From Anaerolineae bacterium (lineage in GTDB: Bacteria; Chloroflexota; Anaerolineae; Aggregatilineales; Phototrophicaceae), in the NCBI GenBank assembly GCA_020849765.1, contig JADLAY010000007.1, forward strand, positions 1 to 64,000: DNA of 64,000 nucleotides. The letters are read 5' to 3'. The notes beneath the pieces were generated by a model. That model saw only the letters and a program-made list of their open reading frames with translations, was not told the DNA's origin and did not search any database. Of the stretch, positions 25,000-34,450 are shown in pieces. Numbering within the stretch: the stretch's first letter is position 1; each line of letters begins with the position of its first letter. The translations under genes and the position numbers were made by a program.

Positions 25000-25686
25000 T
25001 TAGCGGCGACGGTCGCCCAGGCTCATGAAGTAGAGCAGTTGGAGCACCGCGCCGATGGCGGCTGCGAAGTAGGTCAGCGCTGCCGCGGTCAGCATCTGTT
25101 TGGCACCGCTGGCATCCTGTTCGGATGCGAGCAGGCCGCTCTCGCGCAGCAGTCTCATGCCGCGCATGCTGGCGTCGATCTCGACCGGCAGGGTCAGGAT
25201 CATGAAGACGACCATCACACCGAAGAGCAGAATGCCGAGTTGGAACAGGCCCGTCAGATTCAACATCAGGCCCAGGATGATCATGAAGTAGCCGATGGTC
25301 GGGCTGAACTGCACCGCCGGGACGAGGAAGCCGCGCGCCTGGATCAGGAGCGAGCCTTCTTTGTACTGCTGGGCATGCCCAAGCTCGTGGGCGACGACGG
25401 CCATGCCCGCCACGGACGGCACGGTCGCGTTGCTCTGCGAGATGCGGATCGTGTTGTCGCGCGGATCATAGTGATCGGTCAGCTTGCCGGGAGTGCCCTC
25501 GACCTGCACGCCGTTGACGTTGGTCCGGCTCATGATTTGCCGGGCGACCTCGAGGCCAGTCAGACCCATGGCATTGCGGGTGTTGCCCCACTTGTTATAG
25601 GCGCTGCTCACGAACAATTGGGCCAGCCCCGATAAGACGAGCGAAGGGATGAGCACCCAGAGCAGATAACCCGTATTGAAGAACAT
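25000..25686 (-). CDS. YugP-type membrane zinc metallopeptidase
   Basis: A 228-residue protein of the PF04298 (YugP) family. An N-terminal membrane helix (5-27) is followed by a cytoplasm-proximal catalytic part with VVAHELGHAQQYKEG (zinc HExxH, about residue 98), and LPVEIDASMRGMRLL, the conserved glutamate/Asp region. Two further membrane hairpins (about 125-165) and a C-terminal helix complete the usual layout. The ATG at 25686 has AGGAG 11 nt upstream. The length is normal for the family; the physiological substrate is unknown. Confidence 0.93.
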   Translation of the reverse strand: MFFNTGYLLWVLIPSLVLSGLAQLFVSSAYNKWGNTRNAMGLTGLEVARQIMSRTNVNGVQVEGTPGKLTDHYDPRDNTIRISQSNATVPSVAGMAVVAHELGHAQQYKEGSLLIQARGFLVPAVQFSPTIGYFMIILGLMLNLTGLFQLGILLFGVMVVFMILTLPVEIDASMRGMRLLRESGLLASEQDASGAKQMLTAAALTYFAAAIGAVLQLLYFMSLGDRRR

Positions 25687-25805
25687 CGCGCTTACGACTC
25701 CTGCGAATTACGATGATTTACATCGTCCAAATGTACGGCGGGATCATTAGAATCAGAATAGAGCGAGGTTTGGATCTGCCCCCCAGTAAGTGGGGGTGAT
25801 CGCCA

Positions 25806-27278
25806 TCACGGCCCTGCGTGGTAGATGCCGATGCGGAAGACGTCCGCCTGCACGTCCTCGGCATGGGTAGCCTCCGAGTCGAGCGCGTGGCGCACGGTTT
25901 GATCCCAACTCGGCTGGTCGATCAGGTAGAGCGTAGCGTGCTCGCGGGCAAGTGCGGCGATCTCAGCGGGGATGTCGGCATCCGCGCGCGGCAGGACGAC
26001 GAAGGCGCCGTCGTAGTAATACTGGAAGGTCGGGTCGAAGCTGCCGTTGGTGTCGGCTGCGGTGACGATCAGCGCGTCGTCCGGGCCGACGTTCGCCTCC
26101 AGATAGGCCGCCAGCGCGCGCCAATCCGGCGCCTTGCGATAGTCACCGCCGAAGTATTCAAGCAGCGCGTCGGCGCTCAGGATCACGGTCACGATCAGGA
26201 GCAGCGCACCGGCCAGCCGTGCCGCCGGGGCCAGAATCCGCAGCGGGCCGGCATACTTCGATAATCGCCATGGCGCCAGCGACCAGGCCAGCGCCAGAGC
26301 AAGACCGGGTGTGATCGCCAGGATGTAGCGCGGGCGGAAGACGTCCAGCCGCGTCCCGGCCAGATAGAGCAGGATCGACGGCACGATCAACAGCAGGAGG
26401 ACGTTGCTCGCCGCTCGTCGCCGCGTCAACAGTCCCCAGAGCGTGGCGTAGATCAGCAGCCAGCCGGTCACGAAGGCGCCGGGCAGCGCCGCGGCCAGGC
26501 GGCTCAGGTCCTCGCCGAAGAGCAGTGTCGGGATGAAGACGGTCGCCATGACGACCAGATCGCTGCCTTCGCCGGTGCCGCCGTAACCGCTGCCCGCCAG
26601 CCGGAAGGCTTGGTACAGCCACGGGATCAGCAGCAGGCCGATGACGGCGAACGACGCCAGCACCTGCCCGCGCAGTCTGCGCCGTGCGATCAGGATGACG
26701 TAGAGCAGGTGGACGATCAGCATGAAGGCTTCGAGGAAGAAGGTGTAGAGCGCGATCGTCTCGACGACGACGTAGAGCCACCAGTCGATGCGCCGGTTCT
26801 TATCCGCCGCACGCATGAGCAGCCATAAGGCCAGCGCGCTCAGCCCGGCCCACGGCGCGTAATTGCGCACGTCCTGGCTGTGCCAGATCAGGTCGGGATT
26901 GATCGCCCACAAGAACGCGGCGACCAGGCCGATAACGCGCGCAGGCGTGCCGGGAGTGCGTCTCGCCAGCCGCCGCGCCAGCGCATAAATGGCCGCCGCG
27001 CCGACCAGATTGAGCAGCGCGGGCAGCAGGCGCATAGCGAACTCGGTCTGCCCGGCGAGCGACTTCCAGGCCCAGAAGCCGAAGAAGGCGCCGAACGGAT
27101 GTGGCTCGACCCAGGCCAGATGGCTGAGCACGTCCGCCGGGGGCGCGGCCCAATAGCGCACGGTGAAAGCTTCGTCGCCGCGCAGCGGTTGGGCATCCAG
27201 CGCATGGATGCGCAGCCAGAAGGCCAGCAGCAGCACCAGCAGTTGGATCGCGATCAGCAGGGAGGATGGGCGTCGCAC
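25806..27278 (-). CDS. GT-C family (GT39/ArnT-like) glycosyltransferase
   Basis: A 490-residue protein with about 11-12 membrane helices and a short C-terminal outer domain. LRGDEAFTVRYWA just after the first helix holds the Asp-Glu pair typical of GT-C enzymes that use polyprenyl-phosphate sugars. HSQDVRNYAPWAGLSAL and RPRYILAITPGLALALAW match the EpsG/ArnT/PMT-like pattern. The GTG start at 27278 has GAGGACG upstream. It probably adds sugars to lipid, glycan or protein on the outer face. The DPM1-like enzyme at 53335-52541 could make its donor. Confidence 0.85.
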   Translation of the reverse strand: MRRPSSLLIAIQLLVLLLAFWLRIHALDAQPLRGDEAFTVRYWAAPPADVLSHLAWVEPHPFGAFFGFWAWKSLAGQTEFAMRLLPALLNLVGAAAIYALARRLARRTPGTPARVIGLVAAFLWAINPDLIWHSQDVRNYAPWAGLSALALWLLMRAADKNRRIDWWLYVVVETIALYTFFLEAFMLIVHLLYVILIARRRLRGQVLASFAVIGLLLIPWLYQAFRLAGSGYGGTGEGSDLVVMATVFIPTLLFGEDLSRLAAALPGAFVTGWLLIYATLWGLLTRRRAASNVLLLLIVPSILLYLAGTRLDVFRPRYILAITPGLALALAWSLAPWRLSKYAGPLRILAPAARLAGALLLIVTVILSADALLEYFGGDYRKAPDWRALAAYLEANVGPDDALIVTAADTNGSFDPTFQYYYDGAFVVLPRADADIPAEIAALAREHATLYLIDQPSWDQTVRHALDSEATHAEDVQADVFRIGIYHAGP

Positions 27279-27324
27279 GGGGCGTCCTCGGTCAGGTGGC
27301 GTGTCCGCGGGTTGTTGTATGGCT

Positions 27325-27792
27325 TCAATACACCCACGGAATCAGCTTCTTGACGCGCGTCTGGTAGTCGGCGTAGTCGGGGTATTTGGCGGCCAGCATC
27401 TTCTCTTCGAAGGCGGATTTGCGATCGAAGAAGAAGGCCAGCAGGACGGTGAAAGCGATCGCCAGCCAGCTCCAGTTGACGATGCTGTAGCCAAGCGCGG
27501 TCAGGATGACGCCGGTGTAGATCGGGTGGCGCGCCAGGCCGTAGATACCATCGCGCTTGAGCTTGCCATTTTCGACCGGGCGCGGGAAGATGCTCAGGCT
27601 CGTGCCCAGGCCGAGCACGCCGAGCAGCGCGAACAGCAGGCCGACGGCGCCCACGACCAGGCCGAGCGGCACCGCCAGCAGCGTCGGCGGAATGCCGGGA
27701 TCGAAGAACGGCGCGACCAAAATCGCCAGGAAGAGCACCAACTGAGCGATCACCCAGCTGACGCCGAGCGGCTGCGGGTATTGCGTTTGCAT
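27325..27792 (-). CDS. Isoprenylcysteine carboxyl methyltransferase-like (ICMT/PEMT) membrane protein
   Basis: A 155-residue protein with four membrane helices. GIYGLARHPIYTGVIL (about residue 83) and the C-terminal SAFEEKMLAAKYPDYADYQ are the hallmark SAM-binding and membrane-rim motifs of the ICMT/PEMT superfamily. The ATG at 27792 is preceded by GGAGATG. In bacteria such proteins methylate phospholipids, isoprenoids or unknown substrates. It follows the divergent spacer before the AlkZ-like gene and lies upstream of the GT-C gene with a 46-bp gap, so the two may be cotranscribed. Confidence 0.88.
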   Translation of the reverse strand: MQTQYPQPLGVSWVIAQLVLFLAILVAPFFDPGIPPTLLAVPLGLVVGAVGLLFALLGVLGLGTSLSIFPRPVENGKLKRDGIYGLARHPIYTGVILTALGYSIVNWSWLAIAFTVLLAFFFDRKSAFEEKMLAAKYPDYADYQTRVKKLIPWVY

Positions 27793-27983
27793 GGGGCACA
27801 TCTCCGGCAAGCATCGTTACCGTTCACGCGCGGAATTGTACACGCGTCCCCGCCTCGCCTGCCAGTCGGGACGCGCCGCGGCCTGTCCGCCATCTGTGGC
27901 AATTATCAAGGTCGACATCGACGCGAAACTGGCGTAAAAAATCATAGAGCATATGTTTCCGTCCTCGCGGCAAAAGGACTCTC

Positions 27984-29237
27984 ATGGCGATAAATGCTTC
28001 CGGCACCATCTACCCCCTATCTGCTCTGCGCGCGCTGGTGCTGCATTGCCAGCGCCTGACGACGCCGAACGAGACGGCCGTCGCGCCCACGCCGGATGCC
28101 ATCGCCGATCTGGTGGCGACGCTCGGCTACGTGCAGATCGATACGCTGAACGTCGTCAACCGCGCGCATTACGTCACGCTGTGGGCGCGCTTTGGTGTCT
28201 ACGATCCCGCCGACTTCGACCGGTTGATCTATGCGCCCGGCCAGCGCAGGCTGTACGAGGGTTGGGGCCATGCCGCCAGCATCATCCCGCTGGAGCACTA
28301 TCGCTATCACCGTTGGCGGACGGACAAGACCTTCAGCTTCAACCCCGGTTTTCGCGACTGGTTGAGCAAAGGCGACAACCGCGCGCTGGTCGAGCAGACG
28401 CTGGCGCGCGTTCGCGCCGAGGGCGGGCTGCGCGTCGGCGATCTGGACTACGATGGCCCACAGCGCGGCGTCTGGTACGACTGGAAGCCGCCCAAGATGG
28501 CGCTCGAAGCCCTGTTCGCCTGGGGCGATCTGATGGTGGCGGATCGCGTCAACTTCCAGCGCGTCTACGACGTCAAGGAGCGCGTGCTGCCCGATTGGGT
28601 CGATACGACGCCGGTCGCCGACGAGGCCGCCCGCCGCTTCTGCCTGGAGCAGGCCGCCAGGGCGCTCGGCGTGTTCGACCTGCGCAATCTGACCTTCTAC
28701 GCCTACATGCGGGCGACGCCCGTCCGCGCCGAGGTCAAGGCGCTGGTGCAGGATGGCACGCTGATCGAGATTCGCGGCGAGTCGATGGACGGCGTCCGCA
28801 AGTGGCTGCTGCATCGCGATCATCTGCCGCTGCTCCAGCGCGCCGCCGACGGCGAGATCAGGGCAGCACGCACGACCTTCATCGCGCCGTTCGACTCGCT
28901 GTTGTGGGCGCCGAAGCGCGACGAGGTGTTGTGGGGCTTCAATCAACTGCTGGAGTGCTACAAGCCCGCCAAAGACCGGATCTACGGCTACTTCAGCTTC
29001 CCGATCCTGCACAAAGATCGGCTGGTAGGGCGCTTCGACCCGAAGCTGGATCGCAAATCGGGCGTCCTGACGCTGAATGCGCTCTATCTTGAGCCGGGCG
29101 TCGAGCCGGACGACGAACTGATCGCCGGAGTCGCCACCGCCATGCGCGATTTCCTCGCCTGGCACCGGGCGACCGGCCTCCGCATCGCGAAGAGCGATCC
29201 GCCCGCGTTTGGCGAAAAGCTGCTGCGCACGTTGTAG
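27984..29237 (+). CDS. AlkZ-like/YcaQ winged-helix DNA glycosylase
   Basis: A 417-residue member of the HTH_42 (YcaQ/AlkZ) family of three winged-helix domains that unhook interstrand crosslinks or remove alkylated bases. GYVQIDTLNVVNRAHY (about residue 48) contains the QxD catalytic signature of the AlkZ-like group, as opposed to QxQ of AlkZ proper. WARFGVYDP, YEGWGHAASIIPLEHY and FIAPFDSLLWAPKR are strong family landmarks. The length fits well. It stands alone after a divergent spacer. The substrate range is inferred from the family only. Confidence 0.92.
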   Translation: MAINASGTIYPLSALRALVLHCQRLTTPNETAVAPTPDAIADLVATLGYVQIDTLNVVNRAHYVTLWARFGVYDPADFDRLIYAPGQRRLYEGWGHAASIIPLEHYRYHRWRTDKTFSFNPGFRDWLSKGDNRALVEQTLARVRAEGGLRVGDLDYDGPQRGVWYDWKPPKMALEALFAWGDLMVADRVNFQRVYDVKERVLPDWVDTTPVADEAARRFCLEQAARALGVFDLRNLTFYAYMRATPVRAEVKALVQDGTLIEIRGESMDGVRKWLLHRDHLPLLQRAADGEIRAARTTFIAPFDSLLWAPKRDEVLWGFNQLLECYKPAKDRIYGYFSFPILHKDRLVGRFDPKLDRKSGVLTLNALYLEPGVEPDDELIAGVATAMRDFLAWHRATGLRIAKSDPPAFGEKLLRTL

Positions 29238-29538
29238 GCCGGTGCAGCAGAGAGCCTGCAACCACAATGGTGCAGAGACGGTGTCTTGGGTAGGGACGCG
29301 ATTATTCGCGTCCGGTATTTTTCGGACGGCAAGAATGCCGTCCCTACATAATCCTGTAATTTGTGATTGATTCGGATCGCATGATCCCAATTTGACCCTC
29401 TTCCCTTGGGCCCTTTGCGTCTTTGCGGTTCGAAATCCTCCCTCTGTGTCCTCCGTGACTCGGTGGTCTACACGAATTCCTCCCCTCGGACTGGTGGCAG
29501 GCGGGCGTGGCAAGTTTTACACTAGGGGGCGTTTCATC
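29238..29538. repeat. Intergenic with double palindrome and dispersed words
   Basis: At 29291-29347 two GTAG-family stems are fused head to head: GGACGCGATTATTCGCGTCC and GGACGGCAAGAATGCCGTCC, bordered by GTAGG and CCTAC. From 29412 the words CTTTGCGTCTTTGCGGTTC and a CCTCCGTGACTCGGTGG motif form another dispersed repeat. A GGGGGC ribosome site near 29524-29530 serves the next gene. Confidence 0.6.
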
Positions 29539-30966
29539 ATGGTGATAGGACTTGGCGGGATGTGGGAACGCTACTATAACGTCACAACGCTGCAAGAAGC
29601 GCTCGAACGGCTGGCAGAATATCGCGAACACGCGCGGATCATCGCCGGTGGTACAGACATCATCCTGGAGCTTGAACGCGGCGTGCGGCCCGGCGTCGAC
29701 ACGCTGATCGATCTGTCGCGTGTGCCGGGGCTGGATACGATCACGCGCTACGGCGACGAGGTGCGCATGGGCGCGCTGGTGACGCACAATCAGGTCGTCG
29801 CCAGCGATCTGCTCAAGGCGCGGGCGCTGCCGCTGGCCCAGGCCTGCTGGGAGGTCGGTGCGCCGCAGATCCGCAACCGCGCGACCGTCGCCGGCAACCT
29901 GATCACCGCCTCACCCGCCAACGACACGATTGCGCCGCTGATGGCGCTCGGCGCCTCCGTCACGCTGACGTCGCTCGAAGGCGAGCGTGACGTCGCCCTG
30001 GCCGATTTCTACACCGGCGTGCGTCGCACGGTCATGCGTCCCGACGAACTGCTGACGGCGATCCGCTTCCCGCTGCTGCGCGCCAATGAGCGAGGCATCT
30101 TCCTCAAGCTCGGTTTGCGCCGCGCCCAGGCAATCTCGGTCGTCAATGCGGCGGTTGTGCTGTCGTTCGACGGCGATGTCGTCACCGGTGCACGGATCAC
30201 GCTCGGCAGCGTCGCGCCGACGATCATCCGCACGCCGACCGCCGAGGCCTATCTGGCCGGGAAGTCGTTGACGCCGGACGTGATCGCCGAGGCCGCGCGG
30301 CTGGCCGCGGCGACGCCCTCGCCGATCGACGACGTACGCGGCACGGCCGCCTACCGCACCGAGATGGTGCGCGTGCTGGTCGCGCGTTCGCTGCGCGCGC
30401 TGGCCGCCGGGGCCGAGGGCGCGGGCTATCCCGAAGACCCGGCTATGCTCTGGGGCGATCAGCACGGCCACGCCGCGCTCGACCAGCACACCGAGCACCA
30501 GACGGGCGATCCGATTGTGACGACCATCAACGGCCAGCCGTACACCGTGGCGACCGGTCACGACAAGACGCTGCTGCGCTTCCTGCGCGAAGATTGCCAT
30601 CTGCCCGGTACGAAAGAGGGCTGCGCCGAGGGCGAATGCGGCGCCTGCACCGTCTTCCTCGACGGCGCGGCGGTCATGAGCTGCATGGTGCCTGCTCCAC
30701 GCGCCCATGGCGCGGACATCGTCACCGTCGAAGGGCTGGCCGAGAATGGCGATCTGCATCCGATCCAGTCGGCGTTTGTCGAGCACGGCGCGGTGCAGTG
30801 TGGTTACTGCACACCCGGCTTCCTGATGGCGGGTGCCAAGCTGATGGAGGAGCATCCGCAGCCGAGCGAAGCGCAGATCCAGCAGAGCATCACCGGCAAC
30901 CTGTGCCGCTGCACCGGCTATTACAAGATCGTCGAGGCGTTCAAGGCGGCGGGCGAGAAGTCGTAA
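29539..30966 (+). CDS. Molybdenum hydroxylase subunit: FAD domain fused to [2Fe-2S] domain
   Basis: A 475-residue fusion. The N-terminal half is the FAD subunit of xanthine dehydrogenase/CO dehydrogenase-type enzymes: [16 protein letters not shown] and [15 protein letters not shown] are the FAD loops, and [17 protein letters not shown] belongs to the C-terminal flavin domain. After about residue 330, a small subunit follows with the plant-type cluster [13 protein letters not shown] and the second cluster [13 protein letters not shown] ... [12 protein letters not shown]. The order FAD then FeS is the reverse of eukaryotic xanthine dehydrogenase. The molybdopterin partner is probably 39975-42206, 9 kb downstream. 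GGGGG lies about 9 nt before the ATG at 29539; ATG 29560 is an alternative. Confidence 0.93.
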   Translation: MVIGLGGMWERYYNVTTLQEALERLAEYREHARIIAGGTDIILELERGVRPGVDTLIDLSRVPGLDTITRYGDEVRMGALVTHNQVVASDLLKARALPLAQACWEVGAPQIRNRATVAGNLITASPANDTIAPLMALGASVTLTSLEGERDVALADFYTGVRRTVMRPDELLTAIRFPLLRANERGIFLKLGLRRAQAISVVNAAVVLSFDGDVVTGARITLGSVAPTIIRTPTAEAYLAGKSLTPDVIAEAARLAAATPSPIDDVRGTAAYRTEMVRVLVARSLRALAAGAEGAGYPEDPAMLWGDQHGHAALDQHTEHQTGDPIVTTINGQPYTVATGHDKTLLRFLREDCHLPGTKEGCAEGECGACTVFLDGAAVMSCMVPAPRAHGADIVTVEGLAENGDLHPIQSAFVEHGAVQCGYCTPGFLMAGAKLMEEHPQPSEAQIQQSITGNLCRCTGYYKIVEAFKAAGEKS

Positions 30967-31064
30967 GGCACAGTGTCGAAATCGCACACCTACGGGGCAG
31001 CGGATTGCGGTAAGCTGAAAACGACTGTCGATGGCGACCGTAAGCGGAAAAAGGAGCGATCAGC

Positions 31065-31475
31065 ATGAGCCAGGCACGCATAGCACAAAAGAGAACCCGG
31101 CGCGCATTGTGGCCCGTTATGGGGTTGATCCTGGCGATTGCCCTGGGCGCGATTGCCTGGTTGGCCAAGGACCCGGTCATGGCCGCCTTGCCCGCCAACG
31201 TGCGCACCCAGCTTGGCCGTCTGCCCGGCGTTCAGGGTGAAGTCGCCGTCGCGGCCTTTCTGTTTCTGATCATGCTCGGCATCGTCGCCATCGTCGTCGC
31301 GCTGGCCGCGCCGAGGAAGCGCATCAACGTCAAAGATCAGGACATGCTTAAAGAGCGCGACAATATGCTGCGCGACAAGGCAGCGCGTGAACGGCTGGCG
31401 AAGAAGATGGCCCAGGAAAACCGCAAGTCCATGCGCGAAGACGCCAAGCGCAAGTCCAACTTCGAAGATCGATAG
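31065..31475 (+). CDS. Two-helix membrane protein with basic coiled-coil tail
   Basis: A 136-residue protein with membrane helices at about 15-35 and 62-84 and a highly charged C-terminus (KERDNMLRDKAARERLAKKM) likely to be a cytoplasmic coiled coil. AAGGAG is well placed before the ATG. I do not recognise the family. It is followed by a strong bidirectional terminator at 31496-31551. Confidence 0.75.
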   Translation: MSQARIAQKRTRRALWPVMGLILAIALGAIAWLAKDPVMAALPANVRTQLGRLPGVQGEVAVAAFLFLIMLGIVAIVVALAAPRKRINVKDQDMLKERDNMLRDKAARERLAKKMAQENRKSMREDAKRKSNFEDR

Positions 31476-31495
31476 CTCAAACCCACCGGGAAACA

Positions 31496-31551
31496 AAAAT
31501 CGCTCGCGCAGATGCTGCCGTTGATGGCTTGACATCTGCACGAGCGATTTT
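31496..31551. terminator. Bidirectional terminator between convergent genes
   Basis: The arms AAAATCGCTCGCGCAGATG (31496-31514) and its complement at 31533-31551 pair at 18 of 19 positions around an 18-nt loop. A-run and T-run ends allow termination in both directions, for the genes ending at 31475 and 31575. Confidence 0.85.
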
Positions 31552-31574
31552 GCTCGAAGACGATGTGTGCGAGG

Positions 31575-31952
31575 CTAGCGCACGACCTCGATCACGATTT
31601 TGTGCTGGCCAACAGACGAGATGACCGGTTCGTCACCGCCCGACTGAAAGCGGTACTCCTGCCCCTGATTGAGGACGATGTCCTTGCCCTTCCAACTCAG
31701 CCAGGCGCGACCGGACAGGATGCGGATGCCGGGCGGCAGCGGGTTGAGCCGCCGCGCTTCGCCCGCTTCCAACGTGAGCTGCGTGCCCCAATCAATCAGA
31801 CGCTGCCCGACCGCGGCCAGGGCTCGGCTGACGATCCCAGTTTGCGTTTTGCGGTAGGCGATGCGCGCCTCTTGCAACAAGCGCAGGCGTTCCGCCTCGC
31901 GTGCCATGTCCTTCTGACGCTGTTCCACTAGCAGGGCGATTGGGTCGTACAT
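31575..31952 (-). CDS. DUF2917-like small protein
   Basis: A 125-residue cytoplasmic protein. A helical N-terminus (EQRQKDMAREAERLRLLQEA) precedes a small beta domain whose core GIRILSGRAWLSWKGKDIVL and LNQGQEYRF matches the DUF2917/cupin-like pattern ('V..G..WLT..G...D..L..G'). The start at 31952 has AAGGA upstream. It is divergent from the CGNR regulator at 32069 across interleaved promoters and may be its target. Confidence 0.72.
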   Translation of the reverse strand: MYDPIALLVEQRQKDMAREAERLRLLQEARIAYRKTQTGIVSRALAAVGQRLIDWGTQLTLEAGEARRLNPLPPGIRILSGRAWLSWKGKDIVLNQGQEYRFQSGGDEPVISSVGQHKIVIEVVR

Positions 31953-31963
31953 GTCTCGTGTCC

Positions 31964-32036
31964 TTTACAGCGCTCACATAACCTGCTATAGTCTTAATAC
32001 TGGTTATAGTGTAGCATAGTTCGCCTAACCTGTCAA
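31964..32036. promoter_or_regulatory. Interleaved opposing promoters between DUF2917-like gene and CGNR regulator
   Basis: Plus strand: TTTACA (31964-31969), 17 bp, TATAGT (31987-31992), aimed at the CGNR gene. Minus strand: TTGACA (32036-32031), 17 bp, TACACT (32013-32008), aimed at 31952. The predicted start points nearly coincide around 32000, where AGTCTTAATACT (31991-32002) is almost a palindrome. A repressor bound there would block both. Confidence 0.65.
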
Positions 32037-32068
32037 TCTCGTTTTAGGGGTTATAATGGAGGCTTAAC

Positions 32069-32698
32069 GTGATGTTCGACGCCTTCGACTTCAGCAGCAT
32101 CTCGCAGCTTCGCGAGCGCCTGTGTCTCGATTTCACCAACACCACGCCCTATCACTTCAGCCTGGATGAGGATCACATGCACGGCTACGCCGACCTGCTC
32201 GCGTGGGGCGTCGACGAGGCGCTCTTGAGCGCGGACGAGGCCGAACGCCTGTGGGCGATTGCCGAGCGTAAGCCTCAGGCAGCGTCGGCTATCTTCCGCA
32301 AGGCGATCACGCTGCGTGAGGCGTTATTCCGCATCTTCGCCAGCAGCGAGCACGACGAACAGCCGGACGCGCGCGACCTGGATACGTTCAACAGCGCACT
32401 CGCGGAAGCGATGACGCACATGCGCCTGATGCCACAGGACGGCGGTTACGGTTGGGAATGGATCGGTGACGCGGATGATCTGGCGCAGATGTTGTGGCCG
32501 GTCGCCTGGTCAGCGAGCGAGCTGCTCATGTCCGACGAGCGCGAGCGTGTGCGCGTCTGCGGCGGCGAGGACTGCGAGTGGCTGTTCGTCGATACGAGCC
32601 GCAATCACAGCCGCCGCTGGTGCGATATGACCGTTTGCGGCAACCGGGCCAAGGCCAAGCGCCACTATCACCGCAGCCGCAGCGACAGCGAGGCCTGA
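32069..32698 (+). CDS. CGNR zinc-finger/ABATE-domain regulator
   Basis: A protein of about 209 residues with the ABATE N-terminal domain (LCLDFTNTTPYHFS near residue 18, the LDFVNT-like motif) and the C-terminal CGNR finger: CGGEDCEWLFVDTSRNHSRR, then WCDMTVCGNRAKAKRHYHR. Proteins of this family are presumed stress-induced transcription regulators. GGAGG at 32058-32062 serves either GTG 32069 or ATG 32072. The overlapping promoter region suggests control of itself and of the divergent 31952-31575 gene. Confidence 0.9.
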   Translation: MMFDAFDFSSISQLRERLCLDFTNTTPYHFSLDEDHMHGYADLLAWGVDEALLSADEAERLWAIAERKPQAASAIFRKAITLREALFRIFASSEHDEQPDARDLDTFNSALAEAMTHMRLMPQDGGYGWEWIGDADDLAQMLWPVAWSASELLMSDERERVRVCGGEDCEWLFVDTSRNHSRRWCDMTVCGNRAKAKRHYHRSRSDSEA

Positions 32699-32800
32699 CG
32701 ACTTCCAAGCTGTTGACGCGCTTTCGGGCGAATCAGCCTACAATGATCATGACGCGCATGCCTCATGCAGCAAGCTCGTTTGCTCTTGAAGGAGGTCGCC

Positions 32801-34216
32801 ATGGAAGCGCCGGCCCATCTCGCCGTCCTGTCAGTCAATGCTCAGGATGCGCAACAAGCGGTAGAACCTCTGCGCCGCAGACAGGCGCTGGAGATGAAGC
32901 GGATGCAGATCGCTGCCGCCTGGAGTTTGATCGCATTCGCGTTCGCCTTCATCGTCTCGCTGATCTTCTTCCGCGGCGAGGCGAACATCCCCATGTTTGT
33001 CAGCTTCCCCGAATGGGAGCCGCTCACAACAGAGACGTCGGCGTTGGCGGTCGGCGTGCCAACCCAGGTCGGTATCTCGCTGGAGCGACTGCGCGACGCC
33101 TTCACCGCCTTCCTGCGCTCCGGCAGCAGCTACCAGATCGCGGCGGCGGCGCGCCTGCTCTCGTGCTTCGTGATCTTTGCGATCATCGTGATCACCTATC
33201 GCAAGCTGCTGCTCGAACACTACGAAGTCCACGAGCGCTACGCCCAGTACGACGAATTCAAGCGCGCCTCGCAGACGATGTTCCATCGCTTCAGTCGCTT
33301 CTTCGTCGCGCTGGCCTCGATGATCACGAATTACGTCCTTTTCTCGGTCATGTGGATCATCCTGTCGGTCATCTTCAAGGAGTTCACCGCGCTTTATTTC
33401 GCCGCGGCAGCCTTTTCGGCGCTGGCGGTCGCCGTCTCGACCTTCGTCTTCGTCTACTGGTCGCTGGTGGTGACGACGCGCCACCTGGTCGCGCTCGGCG
33501 TCTTCACGCTGATCATCGGCCTGGCGGCGACCTTCGCCCTCGCCAACCCGGAGAACGGCCAGCAGTGGTGGCAGGCCGCCATCAGCCGCGCGGGTGCCGA
33601 CCCACGCGTGAGCTGGCTGTTTACAGCCACGCTCGGCAGCGTCTTCGTTATCTTCGTCCTGCTCTGGGTCGACGTCGATAACTTCGTCCGCCTGATCACG
33701 GCACAGGCCGAGGCCTATCACGCGGAAGCGCTGGCGGCGGATTCTCGCACCGGCCTGTGGGCGCGCATCCAACGCTGGGCCAAAGGACACACGTATCACA
33801 TTTTCCGCGCGCTCTACTTCATCGCCCTGTTTGGCCTGCTCGGCACTGGTTTCGTGCGCACAGACCCGCGCAACATCGACACGATCATTGCGCACACGGG
33901 CGGCGCGACGTCAGCCATCATCATCTTCAACGTGGTCGGCCTCTTCTTCGCGTCGTGGTACCCCGACCCGATCCTGGGCCAGCCGTTCAAGCGCATCTCG
34001 CTGATCCTGGTCGGTACAGGCATCATTTCGGTCGTCCTGTTCGCCATCGGCGTCCTCAACCTGACCGGCATTGAGCTGATCTGTCTGCTGATCATCGGCT
34101 TCTGGTTGTATTTGGCGCTGGAGAATTTGTTGATCTATGTCAACACGCTGGCTGTGAGTGCCCGCGCCGCGGCGGCGCAGACCGTTGCAGGCGCGGAGGT
34201 CGCCGCAACACCTTAG
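32801..34216 (+). CDS. Polytopic membrane protein, unknown
   Basis: A 471-residue protein with about ten to eleven hydrophobic helices. The first loop (LTTETSALAVGVPTQVGISL) and a cytoplasmic charged stretch (YRKLLLEHYEVHERYAQYDE) are its clearest soluble parts. The ATG at 32801 is chosen for GGAGG five nt upstream; the frame could begin at 32765. There is no transporter or enzyme signature that I can name. It follows the CGNR gene by 102 bp on the same strand. Confidence 0.72.
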   Translation: MEAPAHLAVLSVNAQDAQQAVEPLRRRQALEMKRMQIAAAWSLIAFAFAFIVSLIFFRGEANIPMFVSFPEWEPLTTETSALAVGVPTQVGISLERLRDAFTAFLRSGSSYQIAAAARLLSCFVIFAIIVITYRKLLLEHYEVHERYAQYDEFKRASQTMFHRFSRFFVALASMITNYVLFSVMWIILSVIFKEFTALYFAAAAFSALAVAVSTFVFVYWSLVVTTRHLVALGVFTLIIGLAATFALANPENGQQWWQAAISRAGADPRVSWLFTATLGSVFVIFVLLWVDVDNFVRLITAQAEAYHAEALAADSRTGLWARIQRWAKGHTYHIFRALYFIALFGLLGTGFVRTDPRNIDTIIAHTGGATSAIIIFNVVGLFFASWYPDPILGQPFKRISLILVGTGIISVVLFAIGVLNLTGIELICLLIIGFWLYLALENLLIYVNTLAVSARAAAAQTVAGAEVAATP

Positions 34217-34450
34217 TTTGCGCTGCCATGCAGAAATAGGCCAACTGCCGCAAGCATTCAAAGGCACTTTTCGCTTAAGGTGATGCGGCATACTGCGCGC
34301 TGACCCTGCCACATGTCGACCTCGTCCGCGCAGAAGACCACACTTCGAAAATCGGTCTCGATGTATAATGTTCAGAGTTCGTTGTGGGATGTGGGGTCAG
34401 GTCTATTACCAGCACGGCCTATTTCAGGCAGCAGAGTTTCGGAGCACACT
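34217..34450. other. Intergenic, possible -10 element
   Basis: No gene is seen in this 234-bp stretch. TATAAT at 34364-34369 could be a -10 for the secreted protein at 34451, but the -35 region is weak. Confidence 0.3.

Noticed and set aside
29412-29475. tRNA-like GGTTCGAAATCC near 29426
   Set aside because: No acceptor or anticodon stems can be formed around it; it belongs to a dispersed repeat.
32052-32057. TATAAT as -10 for the CGNR gene
   Set aside because: It directly abuts the GGAGG ribosome site, so transcription from it would remove that site; the TTTACA/TATAGT pair upstream is better.
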